A DNA stretch of 64,000 nucleotides from Muscardinus avellanarius (taxonomy: Eukaryota; Chordata; Mammalia; Rodentia; Gliridae): the NCBI GenBank assembly GCA_963383645.1, contig OY726560.1:66023823-66087822 (forward strand), written 5' to 3'. Positions 51,629 to 63,894 of the stretch are shown piece by piece. The first letter of the stretch is position 1; each line of letters starts with the position of its first letter. Both the position numbers and the translations under genes were made by a program. The notes beneath the pieces were generated by a model that was given only the letters and a program-made list of their open reading frames with translations, ran no database searches and was not told where the DNA came from.

Positions 51629-52942
51629 CAGTGACTTCAATAGTTTTGGCAAAGGTAGAACATAAATTTAAGCACTGTGATTGTGGAATTAACTTTATTT
51701 GCATTTGTTATTTATTTGAAAATTGTAATACAGAGCACATAAGCTTCAGAAGCACATTAGAGACTGCTTATTTATAAATGTGCACTAAACTTTCTGTCTA
51801 GTTTTTTTTACTTATAACTTGAAATATTTAGCTACAGTTATAATTGTAAACAATTATAAAAATTTATTGATATCACATATTAAGTACAAGATATTCCTTA
51901 GAACTTAATATATTATGATTAAGTATTTAATGTTTTCTATCAAAGCAATATATTGCTGATGGTTCAGAAAATCAGTTAGCACCAAAGGGTTGATCATAGA
52001 ACCCAGTGAGCCCCTTTCCTGCTCACTTGGAGGGCACTGTGAAGTATATAACCATGTGGGAATATAAGCAGTGTTCATAGTTCTGTGTATCCTTTGATGA
52101 GACCTTTCAGTTGAGATCTTTTCTGTCCCAGGGCGTTTTCTTACCTAATATCTTTGATACTGCCCTTCAATTGGCTTTTTCTTTTTGAACTCTTCTTACT
52201 GGATCCTTAATTTTCTAAATTGATCACCACCTAGATTTCTTATATTTTCTCACCTTTTTGTCTTCAAATTGTAAATATGCAGTCATTCTTTTATAGATAA
52301 TGAGATAAGTTATTATCCTTAAAAAGTCAGAGGTTTTTTCTAAACCAAATTAAAATAGTCACACATCAAAACACTTTACCTCTATGACATAAATTCAGAG
52401 GGTTAATTCTAGCTGGTCATCCTAACCCATGGAAAAAAGTGTTTTATCTTATAGATGATGCTAGTTTAAATTTCGACTATAAGATTATTTTATAAGTATT
52501 AACAAATATCCTGTACCCTTTAACTTTTCTGTGTTCTACATTTTCTTTTTTTTTTAAAAAAAAATACACGCATTGCTTTATTTTAAAGGAGGATATTGCA
52601 TCATTTTTAAACTTGTCCTATAAATACAGTGTTCATAGAATCAAGTATGCATGTTCCTTTCTGTGTTTTAATTAACTTTTATATCTATACAATCACACTA
52701 AAGATAAAATTTATTATAGAGCATATAGGGCCTATTGTAGAAGTTTTATAGAGTTTTCTTCTCTACTTCCATAAATTTCATATAAGTAGCATGAGGAAAG
52801 ATTATGACTTGTCCCAATTTTAGGAAGATCTTGTCATGTTTTCATACTGACTGTTTTTGCCAGACACACTATCTTGAATACTTAAAGGAGTTTTGAAATG
52901 AAGAAAATTATGTAAATGAGAATTTAAAAAATAGGGTCTGTG

Positions 52943-53400
52943 TTAAACATATCGAAGTCAACCACTAAGCCAAGCAAGGGAAGGAGGGATGGGGAGGGTT
53001 AGGGTGGGAAGTGGGTAGCGGATAAATGGGGGATGTGTACATGTATGTACACACAGGTTTTTTACCCAAGTATTATGTATGAATATAATGCACCAATAAA
53101 ATTTTTTTTAAAAAAGGAGAAATCCTAGTGGAGCCCAGGCTGGTGGTGTAGGTTGGGGGAAGTGGCATGGAGAAGGAGTCTTGATGAAGGAGACATTTTA
53201 AATAATGCTATGCTCATATACAAAACTATTAATGCCTACCTCAATGACATGTGCAGGGAAAGGCAGGAGCAGGGTGATATCCAGGAAAACACAGCAAGTG
53301 ATATGTGCATATATGTTTCTATCACTCTGAAACTTACTATGATGTGTAATTACAATCTGCCAATAAAAGTTTAGTGAAAAAGCAAAAAAAAAAAAAAAAC
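52943..53400 (+). mobile_element. L1 3' end with a probable 3' transduction
   Basis: 52953-53105 is an L1 3' UTR (CAACCACTAAGCCAAGCAAG to CACCAATAAAAT). It is followed not by a final poly(A) but by about 270 bases of other sequence ending in CCAATAAAAG and a 16-A tail (to 53399). AGGGTCTGTG (52933-52942) and AGGATCTGTG (53401-53410) flank the whole unit like an aged target-site duplication. This fits read-through of the first polyadenylation signal at the source locus. Confidence 0.6.
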
Positions 53401-54349
53401 AGGATCTGTGGAATAAAGACTGAGAAAAGGAGATAACAGAATAATTTTATTTGATTTATGAAATTCCAAAATAAAATTGTGAAGGGTACAGTATAGATAA
53501 ACTGGTGAAGACTTAATCATGTAGGTTAAATTGAATACTTAAAGAGCTTTGCCATTTGTTTAGATCATGAGGGTTTGTCTTGGAAAATTTGCATTGTCCT
53601 AAGTGTATTTAGCTTTTATTTGAAGAGGTGTTTAGTGATTTAGGTACTTCTGTTTTATGATCTTATGGCTACAGAATAGAAGTGAACTGGGGGAAAAAGT
53701 TTTTTTCAGATTTTTTTATACTCATGGTTATAACTAACCTGTATATGTATGGATGAGCTTTTATTATGTTATACAAGCAGAAGTAGAAAATTCATTGAGT
53801 TCCCACATTGGAAAAAAAATAATTACTTTAAAAGGTCAGAGAAGACATGGTCTTGATTTTGTTTACATTTGTGATGAGACTCTAGATTCAGGATAAATTT
53901 GGGAGCATTAATTTGTCTTTCTTACTAGATATATTTGCATTTATGGCTTACTATTAATTAAAAAGTAAAATCATTAAAGTCCAGAATTAGATAAAATGGT
54001 TTATTAACTATAACCTAATAGTTTCTATTTTGAGTGAAATAAAAGTCTTTAAAATAATCAATTTCTGTTTTTATTGAACTGCTTTTAGGTGTTTCTTCTT
54101 TTCATTTTAATATTTTCTATTGAATTTAAATCCATTATTTTATAATACTGGAAAGTTAGGTTCTAGTCATTATCTGATCTTACATATGACCAGGATTTTG
54201 CGGGGGTATTTTTCATGATTTTATTCAGTAAAAGGAATCTACAGCTACACATGTACCAACTCGCCTCCTTCATTCTATCTGTTCTGACATTTTTGATATA
54301 ATTGTCCTCTCATAATGAACATATAAAGACAACCTTGTAAGTTTTGTGA

Positions 54350-54569
54350 GTTTTTTTTTTTTCAGTACTAGGAATGAAACCTAGGGGCATTGTACCTCCA
54401 AGCTACCCCCCCCCCAAGTCCTACTTTTTAGTCTTTTCATTTTTGAAACAGGGTCTCACTGAGTTGCAAAGGGCCTCGCTAAGTATCTGAGGCTGTCAGC
54501 AAACCGCAGTCCTCCAGTCTCAGCCTCTTGAATGTTGCGATTATAAGCGTGAGCCACCATGCCTGGCCC
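54350..54569 (-). mobile_element. B1-dID SINE (older subfamily)
   Basis: Poly(T), then TCAGTACTAGGAATGAAACC to CACCATGCCTGGCCC. CCTTGTAAG-type words flank it as an imperfect target-site duplication. Confidence 0.88.
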
Positions 54570-54667
54570 TTGTAAGGTTTTTGCAAGGGAAACTCAATGT
54601 AGGAATCCATTTTTTTGTTTGTTTTTTTTTGTTTGTTTTTTCTTGTGTGTGATTTTGTTTTTGTTTT

Positions 54668-54842
54668 TTTGAACTAGGGATTGAATCCAGAGGTGTTCTA
54701 CCTTCTGGATACACTGCCAAGCCTTTTTATTTTTTATGTTGAAACAAGGTCTTGCTAAGTTGCTGAGGCAGGTCTTGAACCTGATATCCTCCTATCAGCT
54801 TCCCAAGTACCAGGATTACAGGCATGCACCGCCACACCTACC
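54668..54842 (-). mobile_element. B1-dID SINE (older, diverged)
   Basis: TTTGAACTAGGGATTGAATC to CCGCCACACCTACC on the + strand. A T/G-rich tail lies to the left. Confidence 0.8.
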
Positions 54843-55129
54843 TTGTAATGCGCCTTGTAAAAGCTATTTGAAACATAGGAATCTTTTAAGTCCATGAAGT
54901 ATGCAGTATCACTTGTTAGCATGTACATATTTATGAATCTTAAGTTCAAAAATATTTAATTTATTTTAATGTGTTTATAATTAACTAGAAAATTATTTTC
55001 TTTGTTGTGTAGACAAATTTATTACATTAAAATTCATAACAAATATGAGAGCTTAACTGAAAATTTTTAGTTTATTTTAAAAACTAAAACCAATGCCTTT
55101 GCATTCATTTTTAAAAAAGAGTTTATTAA

Positions 55130-55312
55130 CTGAGTGTGGTGGGTGTGCATACCTGTAATCCCAGTACTTGGGAGGCTGAGACAGGAGGAACATAGGTTTA
55201 AGGCCAGCCTCAGCAACTTAGTGAGACTCTGTTTTAAAATAAAATATAAAAAGGGTTAGGGGTGCAACTTGTAGGTAGAATGCCTCTAGGTCTAATCTAA
55301 ATAGAAAAAGAA
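55130..55312 (+). mobile_element. B1-dID SINE (older subfamily)
   Basis: ACTGAGTGTGGTGGGTGTGC to GCCTCTAGGTCTAATCTAAA and an A-rich tail. The ID half is decayed. Confidence 0.82.
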
Positions 55313-55451
55313 AGAGTAAGTGAGTAAGTTAGTTTTAGCCATATATTGACAATCTTAAACAAAATTTACATGATCTGGAGATACATAAGAACCCATCTAC
55401 TTTGAGAAATATAATAAGGTATTATTTGTTCACTGAGCAAAAAAAATTCTT

Positions 55452-55657
55452 GTTCAGTACTGGGGATGGAATCCAGGAGCATTTTACCTCCAAGCTACAC
55501 CACTAGCCCTAGTTTTTATTCTTTTTTTTTTTTTTAACTATCTCACTAAGTTGCAGAGAGCCTCACTAAATAGTTGAGGCTGTCCATAATCCACAATCCT
55601 CCTGTCTTGGCCTCCCCAGTGCTGGGATTACAAGGATGTGCCGCCACACCTGGCTAA
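55452..55657 (-). mobile_element. B1-dID SINE (older subfamily)
   Basis: TGTTCAGTACTGGGGATGGA to CCGCCACACCTGGCT on the + strand. Inverted relative to the SINE at 55130-55312. Confidence 0.87.
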
Positions 55658-55695
55658 GATTTTTAATGTATTTATTGCATTAAGAAATTTCATGT

Positions 55696-55850
55696 CGCTG
55701 AATGTGGTGGTATGTCTGTAGTTCCATCTACTTGAAAGGCTGAGGCAGGGGGATCACTTGAGTCTAGGAGTTAGTGGCCATCCTGGGCAGTTGAGCATAA
55801 ACTATCTCAAAAATAAATAAATAAGTAAATAAATAAATAAATACTCAAAC
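55696..55850 (+). mobile_element. 7SL-derived monomer (B1/FLAM-like)
   Basis: GCTGAATGTGGTGGTATGTC, GAAAGGCTGAGGCAGGGGGA and TCACTTGAGTCTAGGAGTTA read like a 7SL monomer with Alu-side wording. It ends in an (AAAT)n tail with no ID half, so it is an older relative of the B1 half. Confidence 0.65.
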
Positions 55851-56114
55851 CCACTCTCCAACTAGCAGTGCCTGTCTTTCCCTACCTCCAATAAGACATC
55901 TTGGTTGCTTCCAGTTTGGGGCATTTATGAACAGAGCTGCTACAAGCATGCGGGTGTAGGTTTTAATGTATACGTTTTTAAGTCTTGGGTAAATACCTAC
56001 AAGAGATTCTATACTATATTATATAGCTGTGTTAAGCTTCAGAAGAAATTTCCAAACTACATTTCAAAATGATTGCACCATTTTGCATTCTCATGTGTAG
56101 CGTTATCTTGTTTT

Positions 56115-56121
56115 ATTTTAT

Positions 56122-56158
<37 letters not shown>

Positions 56159-56355
56159 TATTTATTTATTTTTGGTGGTACTGGGGTTCCTGGAAGCCCT
56201 TCTACCTCCGGGCTACACTCCCAGACCTATTTTTACATTTTTATTTGGAAACAGGGTCTCCTAAGCCAGCGCGCACGGCTGGCTTCGAACCTGCGCGATC
56301 CTCCTGTCTCCCCTCCCAAGCGCGGGGATTACAAGCGTGGGCCACCACACCCGGC
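56115..56355 (-). mobile_element. B1-dID SINE (younger) nested in L1M, with (ATT)n tail
   Basis: The tail has become (TTA)n at about 56128-56170. The body runs GGTGGTACTGGGGTTCCTGG to CACCACACCCGGC. Flanked by GCGTTATCTTGTTTTA at about 56099 and 56355. Confidence 0.93.
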
Positions 56356-56511
56356 GCGTTATCTTGTTTTAATTTGAAGTTCTGGAGTCCACATGGTGTG
56401 GAGCATCTTTTCACGTGTTACTTTGTCATCAGTATACTCTTTGGTGAAATGTCTGTTCAGATAGTTTCCTGATTTTTAATCAGGTTATTTGCCTTCTTAC
56501 TGTTGAGTGTT

Positions 56512-56675
56512 TTTTTTTGTTTGTTTGTTTGTTTGTGGTACTGCGGTTCCTAGAAACTCTTCTACCTCCCGGCTACACTCCCAGACCTATTTTATATTTT
56601 TATTTGGAAACAGTGTCCTCCTGTCTCTGCCTCCCAAGCACGGGGATTACAAGCATGCCTCACCACGCCCAGCAC
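56512..56675 (-). mobile_element. B1-dID SINE (younger), internally deleted, nested in L1M
   Basis: GTGGTACTGCGGTTCCTAGA to CACCACGCCCAGC, with the 'cttaagccagc...gcgcgat' segment missing. Flanked by CTTACTGTTGAGT and CTTATTGTTGAGT. Confidence 0.9.
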
Positions 56676-57704
56676 CTTATTGTTGAGTTTTAAAAATCAT
56701 TTGTGTATTTTGGTCAGGCATGTGATTTGAGAATTTTTTTTTTTACCAGTCTATGGCTTATTGTTCTTTTTCTTAGCCGTGTTTTTCCCAGAGAAACTTT
56801 GAATTTTACTAAAATTTAGCTTGTAAAGTTTTATATTTATGCATCATGCCTAGAAACTCAGTGCTAAACCCAACGTCATTTTCTCCTATGTTACTATCTA
56901 GACCCTTTATATTTTTGCATTTTACATTTACATCTTCTTGGCCAAGGATCGGTTGACTATATTGACATGTTTCTATTCTGGCCTCTCCTTTTATTTCATG
57001 GATCAATTTATTCTTCCCTCAACATTAGACTGTTTTGATACCTATAGCTTACTAATAAGTTTTGAAGTCAGAAAATGTCAGTCTTGTGACTTTGTTCTCC
57101 AAAATTATGCTATTTCGGGTCTTTGCCTCTCCATCTACACTTTCGAATCAGTTTGACAATATTACCAAGTAACTGGAACTGGAACTGAAATTAAGTTAAA
57201 TTCATAGATCAAGTTGGGACCCACTGACATGTATAGACAACATTGAATCTTCCTATCCATGTATATGCTATATCTTTCCATTATTTAAATCTTCCTTTAT
57301 TTCTTTCATCATTTTTTCAAGTGTATACTTATTTCTTCCTTCTTCCCTACTTCCCTCTCTCCCTCTCTCTCTTGTTTCTTGATGTCAATGTAATGGTATA
57401 TAAGAAGCCAATATACTTTTGTCTATCTTTTGTATTCTGCATCCTTTCTATAATTACTTATTAGCTCCAAGAAGTTTTTCATGGCGGGGGGGGGGCAATT
57501 TTTTAATGTTTTCTCCAGAGACAGGGACAGTTATCATCTGTGAACAAGGACAGTTTTATATTTTTCCAATCTGTATATCTTTCCTTTACCTTCTCTTATT
57601 GCAATAGGCAGACCTTCCAGTACAGTGCTGAAAGTTGAGTAGCAGAAAGGACATCCTTGCCTTCCTCCTGATCTTAGAGAAAACAACCTATAGTTGTTTT
57701 TTTT

Positions 57705-57723
57705 TTTTTTTTTAGATGTCCTA
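57705..57723 (+). repeat. Poly(T) tract within the L1M relic
   Basis: About 18 T residues with no SINE body beside them. Confidence 0.85.
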
Positions 57724-58508
57724 TATCAGCTTGAGAAAGTGCCCATCTCTTCCTATTTTCTCAGAGTTTTAGCATGATGGGCTACTTATTTTTGTCAAAT
57801 GCTTTTTTCATATTGGCTGATATGATCATGATTTTTCTTCTTTAGACTATTGATGTGTTGAATTTTCAAATGCTGAACCAGCAGCCTTGCATACCTAGAT
57901 AAATCCCACTTGGTCATGTCATGTAATCCTTTGCAATGCATAATTATTTATATAATAACTATTTATATAGGCAGAATACATATGTATCTTGCATTCAGAT
58001 TGCTAATATTTGGTTGAAGATCTTTGCATCGATATTTGAAAGAGATACTTGTCTGCAGTTTTTATATCCTGCAATGTCTTTGTATGGTTTTGCTATTAGG
58101 ATAAATCTGGCCTCACTGACTGAGAAAATTTTCCCTTTGCTTCTGTTTTTTGGGACAGACTAAAGAAAATTCAAGTAATTTGCTCATTAACCATTTGACA
58201 GAATTCACCAGTGAACTCAACTGGTTTCTACGTCTACTCAAATTATAAATGTCTCCTTGTGTGAGTTTTGAAAGACTGTCTCTTTCAAGGAATTGGTCCA
58301 TTTCATCTAGTCTCCCTAATTTGTGAGCATAGAATTGCTCATAATAGTATTTTATTATCATTTTAGAATCCATGAGATCTCTAGTGGTGGTATTTCATTT
58401 ATGATACTCATAATTTATATATTCTTTTTTATCTTAGCCTGGCTACAGATTAAATTTTTAATTGATCTCTTAGAGAAGCAAGTTTCATTGATTTCTAAGG
58501 TTTTGTAA

Positions 58509-58741
58509 ATAAATTTTTTTTTTTTTTTTTTTTTTTTTTTGCACAGTACTAGGGATGGAACCCAGGGGCATTATATCTCTGAGCTACACCACCAACCCTA
58601 TGTTTTATTCTTTATTTTGAAACCGGTCTCACTAAGCTGCAGAGGGCCTCCCTAAGTAGCTGAGGCTGTCTGCAAACTGTGATCCTCCCATCTGAGCCTC
58701 CCAAATGCTGGGATCACAAGCGTGAGCCACCATGCCTGGCT
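58509..58741 (-). mobile_element. B1-dID SINE (older subfamily) nested in L1M
   Basis: A T30 tail, then CAGTACTAGGGATGGAACCC to CACCATGCCTGGCT. Confidence 0.9.
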
Positions 58742-59727
58742 AATTTTTTGTTATTTAATTGACTCCTATCATTCGATTGTTTCTTTAATTACCTTTGATG
58801 TAATTTGCTTTTCTTCTAGTTTGATAATACTGAAGGACTCATTTAGAGCTTTCTTCTTTTCTAATACATGCATACAGTGCTCTCAATTCCCCTCTATGTC
58901 CTGTTGGATCTCCCAACATTTGGTAGGTTATTTTTTATTGTTGTTTACTTCAAAGATGTTTTATTTTCATATGCATTACTATTGGAATGTTTACTTTTAG
59001 TGAAATATATATTTATAAACAGTTTACAGGGGAAAAAATCTTAGAATTATGATGGTATGCAGTAAGTATCATTAATTAGTTACACATATCCATTTATATC
59101 TTGTCAAAAATGCCTTATTTCTCAAGGTAGTATTTAGTTTCTGAGAAGGATATTTATAGTTAATTAAAATTTCAGTGCTTAAAATATTTTTTATCAGATT
59201 CAACTTTTTTCTTACTAACTCTGAGAGTTACAATTGAATCCATGACTGCCTTAAATTTTAAGATGGATTCCACTCAATTTTCATTTTTTAAAAATTCTTT
59301 AGCAAGTCCGTGATTTTCTTCACTGTACAAATATCAAAGATGGTGGAGGGACAAAATTTCAGAGTGTTTTTCTGTTATGTTAATATCTAAAGTAGTACCT
59401 AATCTCTTAATTCTTGGAAGTAGACTATCTTAAACTGAACTCTTAAAGCTTCAGTTATATTATAACAACACAGTCAAATATATGTTTCTGAAAGGGTAAT
59501 AAAAAAAATTAACAACTTGGGAGTATTGTCATGAAGAGTTTTTAAAATAAGTTGACTTTTTCAGAAGATTACTTAAGCCATTTTTTAAAAGTAGTTTGTC
59601 CCATGACTCATATATAAATAAACAAAACACAATCATTTGTAATCCGGTTACATCTTGTATTTAATTAATTTGGCTTAAGAACATATTTGTCCCAAATTTC
59701 TTAGGACATTTCATGATAATTGTAGCA

Positions 59728-59778
59728 GTAATAATAATAAAATAATAATAAGAATAATAATAATAATAATAATAATAA

Positions 59779-59809
<31 letters not shown>

Positions 59810-59811
59810 GC
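59728..59811 (+). repeat. Composite (AAT)n(AAG)n microsatellite
   Basis: About 18 AAT-type units pass into about 11 AAG units. The second half is a pure purine strand. Confidence 0.96.
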
Positions 59812-59859
59812 AGAGTAAAATATACTGAAATATAATTGTTGGGCTTAGAGCTTAATATT

Positions 59860-59990
59860 CATTATCACGTGCAAACTTACAACAGGTAGTTACTATTTGT
59901 CCCCATTTTACAGGTGAGGAAGATGAGACACATCAATAAACATTAGGTAATAAGTCAGAATTTTGAGGCTGTGCTCTTATGAAAGGACCT
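59860..59990 (+). mobile_element. MIR SINE relic
   Basis: 'gtagttactatttgtcccca', 'ttttacaggtgaggaagatg' and 'tgaggctgtgctcttatgaa' are in MIR order. Confidence 0.7.
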
Positions 59991-60179
59991 TTATACCATC
60001 ATGCTTTTCAAATGCTAAAAAGCAATGAGAGAGAGGAAAAAAAGAGCAAATGGCAAATAAAACATTTTAGGATCCTGTGAAATGCAAGCCAATTACTTAT
60101 GCACTAGGAATGAGTTTTAGAATAAATCCCATAGGAGAGTTCTTTTTTCAGAGAACTTTTTCATATGAATTTGTTACCC

Positions 60180-60740
60180 ACAAATATGATGTTAAAATCC
60201 ACCTTCACACTCACTGACCGCATGCAGACAATCGGGTCGTTAAGGTGATGTACAGGAATCTGGCCAATATTGGATTTCAAGTGACAGAGGAGAAATCAGT
60301 GTCGGAGGGAATTCAATACGCATGGGAAACCATTCGTTCCCTCTGCTTCTTTGATCCCTGCCAAGACACAAGAAAGTCGAGCAAAGTGCTTGAAAAACAG
60401 GAACGTTCTTGTGCAGGATTGCAGAACTGAGCTCTCACGGGGACTCCGTGTGACAGGATGAATGGCTGAACTGCCAGACGACTTTCCTATAAATGCAGGA
60501 AATTTGGGTCTTGTCTGTATACCTGACATGCCCGTGACTGTTCACCGCGAAAGTGGCCGGGAGGTTTGCAGGAGAATGTCTAATGCTGCCTACACGTTGC
60601 TGAGCGAACGGTTTGGAAGAATCTGTAGGCCATACTTGCTCATTTCCACAGATGCCTGTGGATTTTGGAGAAGTTTGTAATTTGTTCAGCTCAAAAATAA
60701 ACCATTTCAGTGAAACAATTTCAGCTAACATTTTTGGAAA
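60180..60740. other. Repeat-free candidate conserved non-coding block
   Basis: About 560 bases with no recognisable repeat, more CpG and a more even base composition than the AT-rich flanks. Short ORFs lie on both strands but none is long, shows homology I recognise, or has convincing splice sites. EYA1 introns are known to hold developmental enhancers, so this is a candidate; conservation itself cannot be seen from one sequence. Confidence 0.3.
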
Positions 60741-61497
60741 CGTTTGTCAGCAGAACAAATATTTGTATCTAAAATAGCCAGGCTATTAAGATGTGAGAAG
60801 ACAAAACAGATGTTTATTTGGGGTTGGTGGACTTGTTTGTCTCATTGGCATTTGTATGCTTGCTTGCTTTTTCCCCAGAGGATATATAGCATTAACTTTA
60901 ATGAGATTATAAAGTTAATGGAAGTAAATCCGCTCTTTGTTTTATACTGCAAGAACTGTAATAAAAATGAGTTTTTGTTACCTGTGGATTTTAGGCTTTG
61001 TTTCCGCGAAGCAAAAAATTTAGTCTTTTAGCATTTATCTATTTTGTGACTGGTTTGCCTAAGTTTTTGATTAGTTGGCCAGAAGTCAAGATGCTTATAG
61101 TCAATTTTAGTATTTTAGATTCTAAAACATCATCCTCTCTTCTACTATATAATGACGTTCATATATAAATTATCGAAAAGGAATGATATATTATTAAGCT
61201 AACTAAATTACTAATGCCCCCAAACAGTTATTATTCTGTCCGCTTTTGTAACTCTTTATTTGAAATGCTTTAAAGTATTACTTGTTCTATAGGCCCAACA
61301 GAAATCAGTGCAGTAAGTTCCCTTGCTGAAAGTGGAGGAAGTCGGCATTTACAGATGCAATTTTCAAACTGGAAACGGTTGGGAAGAACATCAAGTTATC
61401 TGTATTTGCCCTCCTTCCCCTTCATTAAACTGGGCTTCAATGGCTCAGTAAATGAGGTTTTTACTTTGTTTTGCCTTAGGTCTTTTTGTGTGTGTGT

Positions 61498-61567
61498 GAT
61501 AATGATTGAACCAAAGGCCTCAGGTATGCTGGGTCAGTCCTCTATCATTGAACTACAGCCCAGCTCA
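61498..61567 (-). mobile_element. ID-like SINE
   Basis: The + strand ATTGAACCAAAGGCCTCAGG to TTGAACTACAGCCCAGCTCA is a reverse-complement ID unit. A GT run at its tail side is short. Confidence 0.75.
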
Positions 61568-61884
61568 GTAAGTGGGTTTAAAACAAAGATTAATTAAAGT
61601 CAGTATGGATCGATTAGTGGCTACCAATTTATTCCTAGCTTGCTATCTGAATTTGCAAACTTTTAGTACATTTAATGAATAATTTTAATTGGATGAAATT
61701 ATAAAGATACAAAAGTATATATAGAATAAAAAATAAAGCTCCTCTGGTATCCTGTGCACAGCCCCTTGGTTTCTTTCAGCATTCTTAAGACTACACTTGC
61801 TTATATAAAAGTGCGCACACTATTTGCCCCCGTCCCCATCTAAGCTTAAGTTTCATACATTTTATTTTTCCTCTTCCATTTTTT

Positions 61885-62045
61885 TCTGATGCATTAACTC
61901 AGTTAATTCTTGTCCAGCTCCATGAGAGGTAGACAGTGTTGCCATTATCCCCATTTCACATATGGGGAAGCTGAAGCCCAGTCAGTGACTGCTCAGTGGA
62001 GCTTCTGAGCGTGGCTTCAGGCTCCAGGATGGAATGCTGCTTCTC
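61885..62045 (+). mobile_element. MIR SINE relic
   Basis: 'gttaattcttgtccagctcc', 'ccattatccccatttcacat' and 'atggggaagctgaagcccag' are characteristic of the MIR core. Confidence 0.8.
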
Positions 62046-62524
62046 AAAACCCCATGTCTCAGGCTTCTAGTGGGGGTAAGAATGAACATGTAAACAGCCC
62101 TGAAAGGTACTGACAATGGGAGTGTTCATTTTTCTTAATCATTTGCAACACTCTCAACAGAGACATATACTGTGAGATATTCAGTTAAGTAGACGTTAGA
62201 TGTTGGAGAGCTCTACGACATACTGAAAAAATACCGCAGACCTGAAGATTCAGGGAAGAGGCATGTACATGGTCTTAAGTATAATACAAAGCTAGCTCAT
62301 GGGTAGCTTGCAGCAGTTTCACACACCTCTCTCATGTCTTCTATTTTTCCTGAATATGCTCTGTCCCTCCTCTCCTTTCCTCCAAACTAAAAATTACCTG
62401 CCATAGACTTGCTTGGGAACAAGTTACCACCACATCTCTTTACTATATTCCTTCTCTCTTTCTCCCCTGGATGTTATCTCCACCTTGCCTTCCTTTCCCT
62501 TCTTCTATTATTCTATTTTTTCTC

Positions 62525-62708
62525 CCCCCCCCTTGGTACTGGGGATTGAACCCAAGGGCATCCAACCTCTGAGCTACACCTTCTGTCTAATTTTATTATT
62601 TTTACTTTTGAAACAGGGTCTCACTAAATAACCGAGGTTAGCTTCACGTCTGTGACCCTCCTATCTTGGCCTCCCGAGTGTTAGGGTTACAAGTGTGGTG
62701 CGCCGTGT
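62525..62708 (-). mobile_element. B1-dID SINE (older subfamily)
   Basis: CTTGGTACTGGGGATTGAAC to GTGTGGTGCGCCGTG on the + strand. Confidence 0.85.
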
Positions 62709-63829
62709 TGTTTTTTACCTTTATGTGACTACTGACTACTGATATTTAAGAGGATCATTTTTAACTATTTTTGTTGTATATGTGCAGTATTTCACTTGGA
62801 TTATTGGTTGACAGAGTCATACATTTACTTGGAAACCAGACCTGCCTTTAATTTTGTGAGAAAACAGCTTCTTAGATTCAAGCAACTGCTTTTAAAATAT
62901 TTGGAACATAGCTCATTTGTAAATCGGCACAGTATTATATCTACAAATTTATTACAGTAACTGCAGTATGAAGCACCTGGGCTAGAGAAGCTTTTAATGT
63001 TAATGTTAGACGTGACCTTATTGATTCTGTTGCCTAAGACCTCACTTCAGTAAAGACAAACGAAGAATCTATGAAGATTGAGTCTTCCTAAGGTGCAGAG
63101 CCTGCTGCTGTTGGTGGTGTCCCTTGATGGCACACTGGAGTGGCAGCCCCGGGAGAGAAGGGTCTGGTGTGACCTTTCCTACACTCCCTGGGTAGCTCAA
63201 CTTTCTCCTGAGAATGGGGATAGATGTTCTAGACCCTTTAGTGAGTCCCAGTATAGGATAAGTTAGAGACACATCTATTATGCTTTAAGTTATCAGGGTT
63301 CTTTTGCTTTAATTCTTTTCTGATCTTCTGATGTGATAATACTCACTGAGAATAAATACAATGTACACCGCTTCCCAGGCTTGCGAGGCTGGGTACCACT
63401 CCCCAGCTGTGCTCTCCTCACCCCCAACCCTCAACCAGAGATTATTTCTGAGCACCCCTTGGGTGCTACATTTCTTTAGAATACAATTTAGAGAAACTAG
63501 AGTAGTGGCTAGGGATTTGGAACTGGGCTTACTCACCAGAGTTTGAATTCTGGTTTACCATGTTCTCTGGACGGTCATCTGGCTCTTTGGCATATCAGTT
63601 CTCTATGAAATGAAAAGAATACAAGTTAAGCATCCCTTATCTAAAAAGCTTGTCTCCATAATTTCTCCCGAAAAATTCAGTTTTCAGATGTTTTAGAATG
63701 TCTGCATATACATAATGAGGTACCTTGGAGGTAAGACTCAAGTCTTAAGCACAAAATTCATTTATGTTTCACATGGCCTTATGCCCAAAGCCCAAAGGTA
63801 ACTTAATGCAATATTTCTAGGCATCTGTA

Positions 63830-63830
<1 letters not shown>

Positions 63831-63872
<42 letters not shown>

Positions 63873-63893
63873 ACGCGCGTGCGTGCACGTGGG
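63831..63893 (+). repeat. (GT)n passing into GC-rich alternating purine-pyrimidine
   Basis: About 20 GT units followed by GCACGCGCGTGCGTGCACGT. The whole run alternates purine and pyrimidine, a composition that favours Z-DNA. Confidence 0.93.
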
Positions 63894-63894
63894 T

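Larger units (their letters stand above)
55870..59000 (-). mobile_element. Ancient L1 (L1M-type) ORF2 relic with nested SINEs
   Basis: About 3 kb of reverse-complement L1 running from near the 3' end into the reverse-transcriptase region. Landmarks on the + strand are 'atgaacagagctgctacaag', 'tgtctgttcagatagtttcc', 'atagacaacattgaatcttc', 'ggacatccttgccttcctcc', 'tttgcatcgatatttgaaag' and 'aattcaccagtgaactcaac'. Stops and indels are everywhere. Three SINEs interrupt it. Confidence 0.85.

Noticed and set aside
57243..58508. Hydrophobic ORFs of 61-86 codons
   Set aside because: Fragments of antisense ancient L1, AT-rich and full of Phe/Ile/Leu by composition.
60245..60731. Short ORFs on both strands in the repeat-free block
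   Set aside because: None exceeds 98 codons, there is no known homology, and both strands are equally open. Treated as non-coding.
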